This document shows positions 9,276-18,001 of a stretch of DNA of 64,000 nucleotides, one piece after another; within the stretch, counting starts at the first letter, position 1; each line of letters begins with the position of its first letter. A program made the translations under genes and the position numbers. The stretch lies in contig JAJDBM010000036.1 of the NCBI GenBank assembly GCA_029261355.1, forward strand, positions 159,527 through 223,526. The letters run 5' to 3'. A model generated the notes under the pieces. That model saw only the letters and a list, made by a program, of their open reading frames with translations. It was not told the DNA's origin and ran no database searches. Source of the stretch: Nitrospirales bacterium. Its GTDB lineage: Bacteria; Nitrospirota; Nitrospiria; Nitrospirales; UBA8639.

Positions 9276-10247
9276 ATGTCTAAAAATCCAATATTTATTA
9301 CAGGTGTCTACCGATCCGGGACAACTTTATTATCACGGGCATTGAATGATCACCCGAACATTTCTGTGACATACGATACGATACATTTCATGAGGTTTCA
9401 TTACCAGAAAGACCGCCAACTAGATCCCAACCTAATTGAGGAAATAATTAATGAAATTGAAGCAAGAGTTAGCCGTAGAAGTAATGCAAAGATAAATTTC
9501 ACAAAAATTCGTACGACATTGAATGCCTCCAATAACCTCTCATACGGAGATCTCTATGAAGGGATAATGAAAGAATTTTTGTTAAAAGGGGAAAAGTATA
9601 TATGGGGTGAAAAAACTCAGCTTGCATGGAGTAAAATCCCTGATTTCCTGACAATGTTTCCTGATGGAAAGGCTATACTTTTAATTCGTGACCCAAGAGA
9701 TATTGTTTCTTCATACAAAAAATTTACAAATGAAGACGGGTTAAAATATCTTGACGGTGCCTTCACTTCTTTATCATCTATGAATCATAGTAAATATTTC
9801 GAAAAATGTTTACACCCTGAAAATTTCAGGGTCATCAAATATGAAGAACTTGTCAGTAATTACGAAAAGGAATTGAAAAGTCTTTGTGAATGGATTGGTG
9901 TGCCATGGCATGAAACAATAATTGACATAGCGCGTTATCAAGATAATTATGGCAAACTATGGGGCAGTAACAGTTCCTACGGCGAATCCAAAAAGAATGT
10001 GGACAGGAACTCTATAGGTAAATATAAGCAACATTTAAGTAAGGTGGAAATATACTTTATTGAAATGATCCTTAGGACAAGTCTTGATAACTATAACTAT
10101 CCATATTTCTCAAGCCATTTATCAGAGAAAGAGTGGACGGAATTGTATCAAATTTTAGATGATCCGTTTATTAACTCAAGATATGTCCAGTGGCTAAAGA
10201 ATAATCAGGGTGTAGAAGAGTATCCATCTGCTCCTCCCAGAGTATAG
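9276..10247 (+). CDS. Sulfotransferase family protein
   Basis: 323 aa from ATG 9276, chosen over the in-frame TTG at 9270 because AGAGG at 9264-9268 then sits 7 bases upstream. The N-terminus FITGVYRSGTTLLSRAL is the 5'-phosphosulfate-binding loop, and ILLIRDPRDIVSSYKKF (about 132-150) is the 3'-phosphate-binding motif of PAPS-dependent sulfotransferases, both complete. WIGVPW and the C-terminal GKYKQHL region also follow the family. No signal peptide, so it would act in the cytosol on a nucleotide- or lipid-linked glycan. It is markedly more AT-rich than the minus-strand genes around it, and it pairs with the deacetylase-like gene (83-base gap), suggesting lateral acquisition. Confidence 0.8.
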   Translation: MSKNPIFITGVYRSGTTLLSRALNDHPNISVTYDTIHFMRFHYQKDRQLDPNLIEEIINEIEARVSRRSNAKINFTKIRTTLNASNNLSYGDLYEGIMKEFLLKGEKYIWGEKTQLAWSKIPDFLTMFPDGKAILLIRDPRDIVSSYKKFTNEDGLKYLDGAFTSLSSMNHSKYFEKCLHPENFRVIKYEELVSNYEKELKSLCEWIGVPWHETIIDIARYQDNYGKLWGSNSSYGESKKNVDRNSIGKYKQHLSKVEIYFIEMILRTSLDNYNYPYFSSHLSEKEWTELYQILDDPFINSRYVQWLKNNQGVEEYPSAPPRV

Positions 10248-10330
10248 GCAGGAAAGTCCGTATATATTTTTAAAGTTTTTTTCCGGACACAATCAACCTG
10301 AGGCAAATGAAAAGAGAATAGGAGAAAAAA

Positions 10331-11668
10331 ATGAATGGTTCTGTATCATTTGTTCTGTGTGTTGATACCGAAGGTCCTCTCTATGAATCACTCTATGAGT
10401 TATTCAAAAGAGTAAATGCTCTTTTCCACATAAATCTTGAACCATCAAAGACAACGCTTGAAAAACTGAGATTAGGTGAAATTCCATTAAATGGTATGGA
10501 AGACGCTGTAAAGAAAGTGGTCGCCCCTGACATTAATGACCGAATTGACAATTGGGACGGAATTTCACGCAATATACGTTTTTCCAAGTCTGATGAAGTT
10601 CGTAAGAGACTGCTTGATGATGATGGTAATCCAGTCATATTTAACTGGTATATATGTGATTGGGTGGATTTCACAAATAATCCAAGGAGAAAAACTATCG
10701 GTTTGAATGGAATATTTTCAAACTATTATGATTTTTTTGGGTTAAAAGATCCACTCAACCCGCTCTATTTCCACCACCATGGCATTCCGTATTCTGGATA
10801 TTCCAATCATCCTTGCAAAAACTGGTCAAATACCAAAAGTCATATAATAAAACTTTCGGCAACATTACTTGATTATGGCCATTTCTCCGCTAGCGTCAGG
10901 ACACCGATTATGGCACCTGACATCAACAACTTTCTGGATCAACATTTCCCATTTGATATGAGCAACACATCGGCAGATACAGATGATCAACCCGATGTCA
11001 TTAATCGCAGATTTTCTGACTGGATTGCGGCACCTGATGACTGGAGCATATATTCACCTGATTATCTTGATTATAAGAAACCTGGTTCGATGAGACGACA
11101 TATAGGTCGTAGTCTTCAACTAGGAAGTAGATATGGGAATCTTACATCTGATGAAATCCAAAAGGCTTTTGTCAAAGCAAATACAGGGGAACATGTTTTA
11201 ATGTCAGCCCATATGCACGACTGGAAACATATTACAGGGATTTTCCCGTATTTAGATATGATTGACGAGACAAGAAAGAAATACCCAGGCGTAAAGTATG
11301 TAAATTCAACAGCGGTTGAGGCATTTCAGCATGTTCTCGATATTAAAACCACTTCACCTGCTACGTTTAAAGTTGAACTTACAGATAATATTTTTATCTG
11401 TAAGTCTGATAAGGATATATTTGGACCGCAACCATGGTTTTGCCTTAAATTAAAAAGTGGGGATTTTTATTGGGATAACATGGACAGATTCAATGATAGA
11501 CATTGGCAATATGTATTTGATGGATTGACCGTCCCACTAGAAGCAGTTGAACGTATTGGCATTGCTGCAAACGATTTTTCTGGTAATACAACATGTAAAT
11601 TATTTAATCTAAACAATAATAAATTATTACCAGTTAAGGCTGTTCATGGTGAAATAGAAAAGCTATAA
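10331..11668 (+). CDS. Polysaccharide-deacetylase-like protein of unknown function
   Basis: 445 aa with AGGAG 8 bases before the ATG. The N-terminus SFVLCVDTEGPLYESL resembles the first metal/base motif of CE4-type polysaccharide deacetylases. Histidine-rich segments follow: YFHHHGIPYSGYSNHP (about 140-155) and LMSAHMHDWKH (about 293-303), in positions where CE4 enzymes carry their H-x-x-x-H and final His motifs. The C-terminal 100 residues look like a separate beta-rich domain. No signal peptide is visible. It probably forms an operon with the preceding sulfotransferase and shares its AT-rich composition. The CE4 relation is by motif spacing only and a different hydrolase is possible. Confidence 0.5.
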   Translation: MNGSVSFVLCVDTEGPLYESLYELFKRVNALFHINLEPSKTTLEKLRLGEIPLNGMEDAVKKVVAPDINDRIDNWDGISRNIRFSKSDEVRKRLLDDDGNPVIFNWYICDWVDFTNNPRRKTIGLNGIFSNYYDFFGLKDPLNPLYFHHHGIPYSGYSNHPCKNWSNTKSHIIKLSATLLDYGHFSASVRTPIMAPDINNFLDQHFPFDMSNTSADTDDQPDVINRRFSDWIAAPDDWSIYSPDYLDYKKPGSMRRHIGRSLQLGSRYGNLTSDEIQKAFVKANTGEHVLMSAHMHDWKHITGIFPYLDMIDETRKKYPGVKYVNSTAVEAFQHVLDIKTTSPATFKVELTDNIFICKSDKDIFGPQPWFCLKLKSGDFYWDNMDRFNDRHWQYVFDGLTVPLEAVERIGIAANDFSGNTTCKLFNLNNNKLLPVKAVHGEIEKL

Positions 11669-12186
11669 ATCATAAATGTAAACTCTCGTGATAGCCCGTC
11701 CCTTAAGAGCGCAGTATATTGATAAATGGCTCTGCACTAGGCTGTTCATGGACGATTAGTCATCTCCCCCCTGATTCATTGGATACCTACATATAAGTAA
11801 GCTGGCCAGATTCGAAAAACTATCCGGTCAATAAAAAGATCATATCACCCGAAAAAAACGGACAAACGCTAAAAATCAATTTGTCCTGCATGAGACTATC
11901 AACAGATCGCTCCCCTCACCTGCTCGATTGCTCAAAATCCTTGTACCTTTTCGCCTAATCATAGATTAACCTTCTAAACTCCTAGCACCAGCATTTTTGT
12001 GGAGTGGGTGATACGTTACTTGCGCCATAGGCAAAAACCACCTGCCCTAGCTTAGAAAGATTTCCGAATCTCAGGGTTTATGAATGAGGGGTCCGACCGA
12101 GGGTTTATTGCGTAACACAAAGCCTTTCTTGAAATTTCCTAGGTCTGTCACTAAAGCTAACATTAGCTGAGGAGAGTGGAAGTCAT
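11669..12186. other. Noncoding region between convergent genes, 518 bases
   Basis: Spacer between the end of the plus-strand island and the 3' end of the leftward methyltransferase gene. I found no convincing terminator, RNA gene or conserved reading frame. A leftward open frame across 12071-12274 overlaps the methyltransferase gene and does not look like a protein. Together with the 562-base gap on the other side it frames the island. Confidence 0.4.
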
Positions 12187-13122
12187 CTAAACGGATATGC
12201 CAATATAATGCCAATCTAGATAAAGATTTCCCATAATTTGCATATTTGCTATGACCTTCGTATGCGGAATGCAATTGATATCTTCCAAAGACTTTGTATC
12301 CATATCCCCAAAGTCATTATCACGTTCAAAGAAAGTAATTATTCCCCCGAGCGCATTAACTATGCCTTCAATATATTCTTTTGAATACAGCATGTAGACG
12401 CAATGATCATAATCATGTCGATCGAGGGAAATATCACCAATTCCCTCATATGATTGATTATTAAGAATAATTTTAGCCATGCAATTTACTTGTCCAATGG
12501 GGGTTCTCCATATCACCATTTTCCCTGCTACTCTCATAGCTTCAATAAGTGCCTCTTTTAAATTTGGGAAAAAATGAAATAGATTAACAATAACGATGTC
12601 GTATGAATTATCTATTAATGGTAGATTCAAAGCATCGCAATGAACAAAATTGCAATTATCATCAAGCCCAAACACTTTCTTACCCCACTGCAAATAAAAG
12701 TCTGTGGCATCAATGCCCGTATATTGAAACTGAGGATCGATAATCCTTCTAAAAGAACGAAGATAATGACCTGTGGCACACCCAATATCTAAAAATGATG
12801 AATGTTCCGTATATAAGTTTTTTGATTTTATTAAATTGGCAAAACTTTTAGATGATTCTTTTTCAGGTAAATCACCTTTTGCCCTTTTGTAAAATGTATC
12901 ACCAAGCATTTTAACTTCATCGAGATCCCATGGATTCCATTCTTGGGTCTCAGGACCAGACCGTAGGATGCTGGGAATACCGTCATAGACGTTATATTCA
13001 TTTTCACATGATCCACAGATTAGTTTCCCCCCTGAGGATGTTAAGAAAAGATCTGGATTCTTACATGAAATACATTGCAGTTTCTTCAATAATTTTGTGG
13101 GGAGCATGTTACTCAAACTCAT
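12187..13122 (-). CDS. Trm112-like zinc-ribbon plus class I methyltransferase
   Basis: 311 aa. The N-terminus holds two CxxC pairs (LQCISCKNP and ICGSCENEY, about residues 16-45) followed by VYDGIPSIL, the Trm112-like zinc ribbon seen in bacterial methyltransferases of polysaccharide clusters. The SAM domain follows: FLDIGCATGHYLRSF (motif I, about 110-124), YTGIDATDFY, and YDIVIVNLFHFFPNLKEAL. It is cytosolic and probably methylates a sugar. It is the last gene of the long minus-strand series, separated from the upstream gene at 13455 by a 332-base gap, so it may have its own promoter. Confidence 0.75.
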   Translation of the reverse strand: MSLSNMLPTKLLKKLQCISCKNPDLFLTSSGGKLICGSCENEYNVYDGIPSILRSGPETQEWNPWDLDEVKMLGDTFYKRAKGDLPEKESSKSFANLIKSKNLYTEHSSFLDIGCATGHYLRSFRRIIDPQFQYTGIDATDFYLQWGKKVFGLDDNCNFVHCDALNLPLIDNSYDIVIVNLFHFFPNLKEALIEAMRVAGKMVIWRTPIGQVNCMAKIILNNQSYEGIGDISLDRHDYDHCVYMLYSKEYIEGIVNALGGIITFFERDNDFGDMDTKSLEDINCIPHTKVIANMQIMGNLYLDWHYIGISV

Positions 13123-13454
13123 AAAGAATTTTCCTTAACTCTCGAAATTAAACGGGTAGAATTCCACAGAGCCTATAATTGTGGAAAACGTGAAGAGCCC
13201 TGGGCTCTCCCCTGTTTACTTAGACAGGTCTTGCCGATTTCCTTAAGTCAATCAATGGCAGTGCACACCCCTAGAATAGTTCATTCCTTCATCTTTTCTG
13301 TATGACTAAACATTCTATTGGTTGTGAGCTTCAGAAAAAACTTCCCTCAACTACTAAGACAGGGTCCGTGGCCATGTCGGGTGAACGAGCTGGATTACGT
13401 TTTGTGACTTGAGTGACTTCTCTTATGAAACTTATCCGAATCTACCTTTACCTT
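13123..13454. other. Intergenic region with two small inverted repeats, 332 bases
   Basis: There is no reading frame of interest. Two inverted repeats sit close together: TTCCAC/GTGGAA (13162-13167 with 13181-13186) and AGAGCC/GGCTCT (13194-13199 with 13203-13208, 3-base loop). Read leftward, the second hairpin is followed by TTCACGTTTT. It could be a weak terminator after the 13455 gene or a signal ahead of the methyltransferase gene. Confidence 0.35.
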
Positions 13455-14726
13455 TTACGTTACCCCATCAATAATTGATTCCGCTAGAATCGTGTCAGCC
13501 ATTTCATCAAAGTGAGGAGGGATATGATGATAACCACGTCGATAATTAAAATTATGATAAAGTGGGTCCTTACGCATATTTCGACGAAAACTAATTCCAT
13601 CCAAAAAGTCGACGAATGCCTTAGGCCAATGTATTTGAAACGAATGCTCATCCTCTAGGATTAACTTTTTTGTCAGTCTTGCAGCACGGAGACAAGCCGA
13701 CTCCTTAGAATTCCCATCGCAATAGCTCTCCAATTGTTTCTCAATAGAAGTACAAGGCAGAAACGCCGAATGTTCTTCTTCAAGAATCCCACAAAGCTCC
13801 TCCATATTTTTTGGCAGAAAACATCCCTCTTGCCATTCTGCAACCACTGACGCATAACCGCGGTGATATTCGAATGTAGTCGCAATCGAGTCGAGATTGA
13901 TAACCGGGATACGAAGAATGTAGGCTTCAAGAAATGATGTTGACGATGGTGAGATTAATACACGTTGTGCCGCTGCCCAAGCAGCAAAGTCAATAGATTC
14001 ATCGATACTTATGCGATCCTCTTTTTCGTTACCAAACCAGAGGCGGATATATTCTTTATAAGAATCAGTCTGTTCTTGAGGATGAGGCCTTATACTAACT
14101 TTATACTCAGTCTTCTCTAATATGACTCGTAAAACTTTTATCATTGCGACAAATGCCTGAATTTGAGCAATATTTTTTTCAACATTATCAGGGTTCGGAA
14201 GTGTTCGAATGAGGACTTGAGCATTATAGGGATTTATATTGGGAAATCGACACACAACTCCCAAGGACTGGTTGTTCTTGCTCGTCTTGAAACGTTCGGG
14301 CAAGTATTTTACTAAATCAAGTTTGGGGTACCCCACTACATGCAAGTTACTTCTATCCAGATGTGGTGCAATTTCCTCAAATTCCTGAATAATCTTCTCT
14401 CCCCAAAATAAGCCAAGGTCCACATTAGCTACCAACTCTGGCTGAGCCATTATTTGTATGGCATGTCGGTTTTTCGGATTACGAATTCCCTCTTGATCTA
14501 GGACAATGATCTTGGTTTTTGGTGCAACTGACTTTACATTTTTGGCACTTCCAAAAGTTCCCACAATCGCCACATGGGGTTTCCACAATCGCAGCGCTCT
14601 TGTAAAGGAACCTCCACTCGTGAGCATGACGGAACACCTCATCCTTTCCAAAATTTTTTGGAACAGGGCAAGAGGTGCAACATCCCGGCGAGCCGAATGG
14701 GCTCGAATAAGAACTCGAGGCATCAT
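13455..14726 (-). CDS. Surface carbohydrate biosynthesis protein, GT-B-like
   Basis: 423 aa. The N-terminus RVLIRAHSARRDVAP, then LDQEGIRNP and VVGYPKLD, match the pattern of the 'surface carbohydrate biosynthesis protein' family from LPS and capsule clusters. The C-terminal half has SIRPHPQEQTD (about 220) and RVLISPSSTSFLEAYILRIPVINLD (about 258-282), where GT-B donor-binding residues would be. No signal peptide or membrane segment, so a cytosolic transferase is likely. It is a probable distant relative of the gene at 326. It is separated by more than 300 bases on both sides, so it may be transcribed on its own. The reaction is not known to me. Confidence 0.6.
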   Translation of the reverse strand: MMPRVLIRAHSARRDVAPLALFQKILERMRCSVMLTSGGSFTRALRLWKPHVAIVGTFGSAKNVKSVAPKTKIIVLDQEGIRNPKNRHAIQIMAQPELVANVDLGLFWGEKIIQEFEEIAPHLDRSNLHVVGYPKLDLVKYLPERFKTSKNNQSLGVVCRFPNINPYNAQVLIRTLPNPDNVEKNIAQIQAFVAMIKVLRVILEKTEYKVSIRPHPQEQTDSYKEYIRLWFGNEKEDRISIDESIDFAAWAAAQRVLISPSSTSFLEAYILRIPVINLDSIATTFEYHRGYASVVAEWQEGCFLPKNMEELCGILEEEHSAFLPCTSIEKQLESYCDGNSKESACLRAARLTKKLILEDEHSFQIHWPKAFVDFLDGISFRRNMRKDPLYHNFNYRRGYHHIPPHFDEMADTILAESIIDGVT

Positions 14727-15143
14727 GAGTATCGATTGACCAGAATTTCGAATACAGAATTAAACCACATATATATTTTCAAAGACAAAATTCTGTCGGA
14801 CCTTGAACAATTCCAAAATAGTTATGGTTATATCTCACAAAGTTCTTTTTAGTGATCACAGCTCTTACGAATAATGAATGTACGAATCAGGATGTCTATC
14901 TAGCAAAGGAATAAAATGTTTCCCTCTTGCTAAGCATACAACTCTCGCTTACAGTTTTTAAAAGAGAAAAAGAAAGACTTTCTAGCTTTAAGGTGAATCC
15001 GAGATGTCAAGACTGAAGCACCTGGGACTCCAAACATAAGCTTGGGTGAGGACGAGGTTTCAGTAGGTTTCAAATATGAGAAAATAGAACTTGCCTATAT
15101 AAAAAGTCTCCCCCATCCCTGACACAGTTCTTAGTCGGCATTT
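14727..15143. other. Intergenic region, 417 bases
   Basis: AT-rich gap between two leftward genes. The only structure I see is an inverted repeat ACAGAATT/AATTCTGT (14754-14761 with 14789-14796, 27-base loop), just upstream of the start of the 13455 gene, where it could act as an operator. No conserved frame and no recognisable RNA gene. Confidence 0.35.
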
Positions 15144-15686
15144 TCATGAAAGCTTTGAATGAATTGATGCCATCACCAATCCAACTTCAGATCCTTCCCA
15201 CAGAAATCGTCGAGGGAAAATCCCATCAATCTGCATACCGCTATTGGTCATCAATTTAATCATTGCGGCATTAACCTCTAATGTTCCTGCTGTCACTATG
15301 CGAAAGTTGAGCGTATCAAGCAACATTTTCATAACAACTTTCCATGCGTGACTTCCCAGCCCCTTCCCCCAAGCTCGTTTATCACCGATCATTATCGCCA
15401 AATCAGCGATGTTATTATGACGATCGACTCTAACCCCAATGTTTCCAATATGTCCCAAGAGATTACCTTGATGCTCAATTGCTAAAAAATAGTTATCGGA
15501 CTGCAATTGCGAATCCAAATAATCCCTGCATTTTTTCAATGTGTGGGTGGAATGTCTCTGCTCAGAGTAGCGAACAACTTCGGGGTCGTTGAGCCATGAA
15601 ACATATTTAGAGGTCAGATGTATATCACAAAAAGGTGTAATTTTGATGGATCCATCAAAAAATTCAGGAAATTCTGAAGGCATCAT
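15144..15686 (-). CDS. GNAT-family N-acetyltransferase (RimJ/PseH-like)
   Basis: 180 aa, normal for the family. It opens with a RimJ/RimL-like strand (ITPFCDIHLTSKYVSWLNDPEVVRYSEQ, abbreviated), has the acetyl-CoA pyrophosphate-binding loop RAWGKGLGSHAWK (about 108-120), and continues with LEVNAAMIKLMTNSGM and a C-terminal beta strand. In nonulosonate clusters such proteins acetylate an amino sugar (PseH, or the final acyl group), and the adjacent LegF-like and aminotransferase genes make that role likely here. It would act in the cytosol on a UDP-, GDP- or free sugar; the exact substrate is inferred from context only. Confidence 0.75.
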   Translation of the reverse strand: MMPSEFPEFFDGSIKITPFCDIHLTSKYVSWLNDPEVVRYSEQRHSTHTLKKCRDYLDSQLQSDNYFLAIEHQGNLLGHIGNIGVRVDRHNNIADLAIMIGDKRAWGKGLGSHAWKVVMKMLLDTLNFRIVTAGTLEVNAAMIKLMTNSGMQIDGIFPRRFLWEGSEVGLVMASIHSKLS

Positions 15687-15963
15687 GTATTTGGGGATCT
15701 AAACAAGAATAACTAGTCAAAAACTTTCAACAATCCTACAGTACGTAAAAATACAATTTCGGGTTCATCCTGCATGAGGCACCCAAAACTTTGAAGTTTT
15801 CCAGCAGAATTCACAGATAATGAAAATCCATTATCGGAAAACCTACTACAGTTAAAATAATATTTGAAGGGATTCACTACTACAGGATTACAAAAGAGCG
15901 AGGATCATATTTACTATTTACTTTCTGGCAGACAACCACACTTTCACTGGGGTTGGGTTATCA

Positions 15964-16701
15964 TTATTCATTCAATATATTTCCTGCATTGCCTTCTCTT
16001 AGAGATAAGTAAAACTCAGCCAAGCAAAAGTCATCGTAAGTATCTATATCCACTGATCGAGACACTGGCATGAGATACGGATAGGTTCTATCAGTGTAGT
16101 AGGTTTGTTTTTCTTTCAGTAGAGAATACTTAAAAATATAGATTGCACCATTCGGGAGATAAGCCGTTTTTTCTTCCTGACGATTTGCGAGCCCTTCTCT
16201 TCCAGAAAAAACCCCACGGAGCACACCCTTCTCATCAATATACTTATACCATTGAAGTGGATGGGGAGACTGATAAAATGAAATCACGGAGTCTGCTTCC
16301 TTCTCTCTGAAAATTTTAACTGAATTTTCAATATCGATACTCTCACGCAATGGAGCCGTTGGTAAACAAACAACCAATTCATCTATAAGAGAAGATACGT
16401 TTGATTTCCCTTCGGAAATACACTCGCTGTTTAAACGATCTACTGTATAGGTATACGTATCAATCGCCAAAGAATTATCTTGAGCCAGCTCAGGAGGCCG
16501 CATGAAAGGTACTTCAGCACCATACTCACGACCGACATTGGCAATTTCCTCACAATCTGTGGAAAGAATAATGCGGCTCAGGGAACTAGCACCAAGCGCG
16601 GCTTCAATTGTCCAAGCTATCAAGGGCTTGCCTCCAAGAAGGCGAGTATTTTTCCCTGGTAATCCTTTGGATCCGCCACGTGCAGGAATAATGGCAATCA
16701 T
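15964..16701 (-). CDS. CMP-nonulosonic acid cytidylyltransferase, second copy (LegF-like)
   Basis: 245 aa. AIIPARGGSKGLPGKNTR at the N-terminus is the CTP-binding signature. IILSTDCEEIANVG, VCLPTAPLRES and the C-terminal SVDIDTYDDFCLAE follow in family order. It activates a nonulosonic acid with CTP in the cytosol. It belongs to the module with LegB, LegC, LegH-like, LegI and PtmE-like genes further upstream, which suggests CMP-legionaminate or a close variant, but the substrate is inferred. It follows the aminotransferase gene with a 13-base gap. It is clearly diverged from the copy at 8012, so the two may act on different sugars. Confidence 0.88.
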   Translation of the reverse strand: MIAIIPARGGSKGLPGKNTRLLGGKPLIAWTIEAALGASSLSRIILSTDCEEIANVGREYGAEVPFMRPPELAQDNSLAIDTYTYTVDRLNSECISEGKSNVSSLIDELVVCLPTAPLRESIDIENSVKIFREKEADSVISFYQSPHPLQWYKYIDEKGVLRGVFSGREGLANRQEEKTAYLPNGAIYIFKYSLLKEKQTYYTDRTYPYLMPVSRSVDIDTYDDFCLAEFYLSLREGNAGNILNE

Positions 16702-16714
16702 ACTCTTCGACCCA

Positions 16715-18001
16715 TTAGAGATCCTTTAAGTTTTTTATGACTTTTTCAAGCCCTTTGACAATATCATCCATATCGTTTTTCGTAAGTGGAGGATAAATAA
16801 ATGGATTCACTACTGAACGTTTTTCCCATGCCTCTTCAGCAACCGGACAGATTCCTTTAGAATAATCTACATTGCCTTTATAATGCTCACCCACAAAAGG
16901 AAAACCTTTGTCTCCAAGGGCGATTTTTTTTTGAAAAATTGGTTCAAGGTAAAGTGGCCTAACATACCCACCACGCAACGGGATTCCCTCAGCATTTAGT
17001 GCCTGAACAAACTTGGTCCTTTGAATGCCCACACTTCCTTCATCAAACAACATCACATGCATATAGTAGACATGTGTAGAACCTGGACGAACTGATGGCA
17101 AAGTCAAACAAATATTTTTGCTCAACCGTTCATTGAGATATGCCACCAAATCTACCCTATACTGGTTTAAGCGTTCCATTTTCTTTAGCTGTTCGATCGC
17201 AATAGCAGCTTCAATTTCAGTCATGCGGAAATTTAGGCCAACCATATTGATAAGGGATTGAGGCGCATAACCTGGGATGTCCACCAAATTTTCACCATGA
17301 TTACGAATTAACTGCATCCTTAATGCAAGTTCGTGATCAGAGGTAACAGCAACTCCCCCTTCTCCGCATTGAATATTTTTATGCCGATTGAGGCTAAATA
17401 TACCTATATCTCCGAGAGTTCCTGCAAGTCTGCCATTATATTTGGCACCCGGTGCTTGAGCACAATCTATAATTACTTTTAGATCATGCTGACGCGCAAT
17501 TCGATTAATGGCATTCATATCAGACGACTGGCCATGGATATCAGTTGTCAGAATTGCCTTGGTAAACGGAGTAATTTTTTCTTCAATACTAATAGGGTCC
17601 AGACAAAAATAATCGGGTTCAATATCGGCAAATACGGGAATACCGCCATAAAACAGGATTGAGGTCGCTGTCGCCGACATCGTATAAGGACTGACGATTA
17701 CTTCATCACCCGGACATATTCCAACAGCTCCCAAGGCCATAAACAGTGCAGAGGTAGCAGAATTGCATGAGACAGAATAGCCAATCTCGAATGTCTCACT
17801 CCATGATCGTTCAAATTTTTGAACCATAGGACCACCAAAGAACTCTGGACTTGGACTCCCAACAAATCCTGAGAGCAAACCTGTCCTCAACACTTCTGTC
17901 ACACTACGAATTTCCTCTTCCCCTGTGGTAACAGAACCTGGGAATATGGCTGACCTAACAGGTTTGCCACCCAATAATGCCAATTCACTCAATTGACGCA
18001 C
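16715..18001 (-). CDS. DegT/DnrJ/EryC1/StrS-family sugar aminotransferase
   Basis: 428 aa. It has PCNSATSALFMAL-type substrate loops (SCNSATSALFMALGAVG, about 79-95), ILTTDIHGQSSDMNAI, IDCAQAPGAKY (the Asp that holds PLP nitrogen) and IGIFSLNRHKNIQCGEGG, whose Lys would form the Schiff base. The reaction is transfer of an amino group from glutamate to a keto sugar. The SLNRHK form differs from the LegC-type SFNGNK loop of the gene at 23947, so this enzyme probably works on another keto sugar. It overlaps the upstream gene's end by 13 bases, showing tight coupling. Cytosolic. Confidence 0.85.
   Translation of the reverse strand: MRQLSELALLGGKPVRSAIFPGSVTTGEEEIRSVTEVLRTGLLSGFVGSPSPEFFGGPMVQKFERSWSETFEIGYSVSCNSATSALFMALGAVGICPGDEVIVSPYTMSATATSILFYGGIPVFADIEPDYFCLDPISIEEKITPFTKAILTTDIHGQSSDMNAINRIARQHDLKVIIDCAQAPGAKYNGRLAGTLGDIGIFSLNRHKNIQCGEGGVAVTSDHELALRMQLIRNHGENLVDIPGYAPQSLINMVGLNFRMTEIEAAIAIEQLKKMERLNQYRVDLVAYLNERLSKNICLTLPSVRPGSTHVYYMHVMLFDEGSVGIQRTKFVQALNAEGIPLRGGYVRPLYLEPIFQKKIALGDKGFPFVGEHYKGNVDYSKGICPVAEEAWEKRSVVNPFIYPPLTKNDMDDIVKGLEKVIKNLKDL

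Noticed and set aside
12071..12274. Leftward open frame at the end of the methyltransferase gene
   Set aside because: It overlaps the real gene in another frame, has no recognisable motif and no ribosome-binding site.
15816..15835. Hairpin GATAATG/CATTATC between the GNAT and LegF-like genes
   Set aside because: Short, AT-rich and without a T-tract; it may be chance and lies inside what is probably one transcript.
15864..16073. Rightward 69-codon frame opposite the end of the LegF-like gene
   Set aside because: Antisense shadow of the real gene; no signal peptide or motif.
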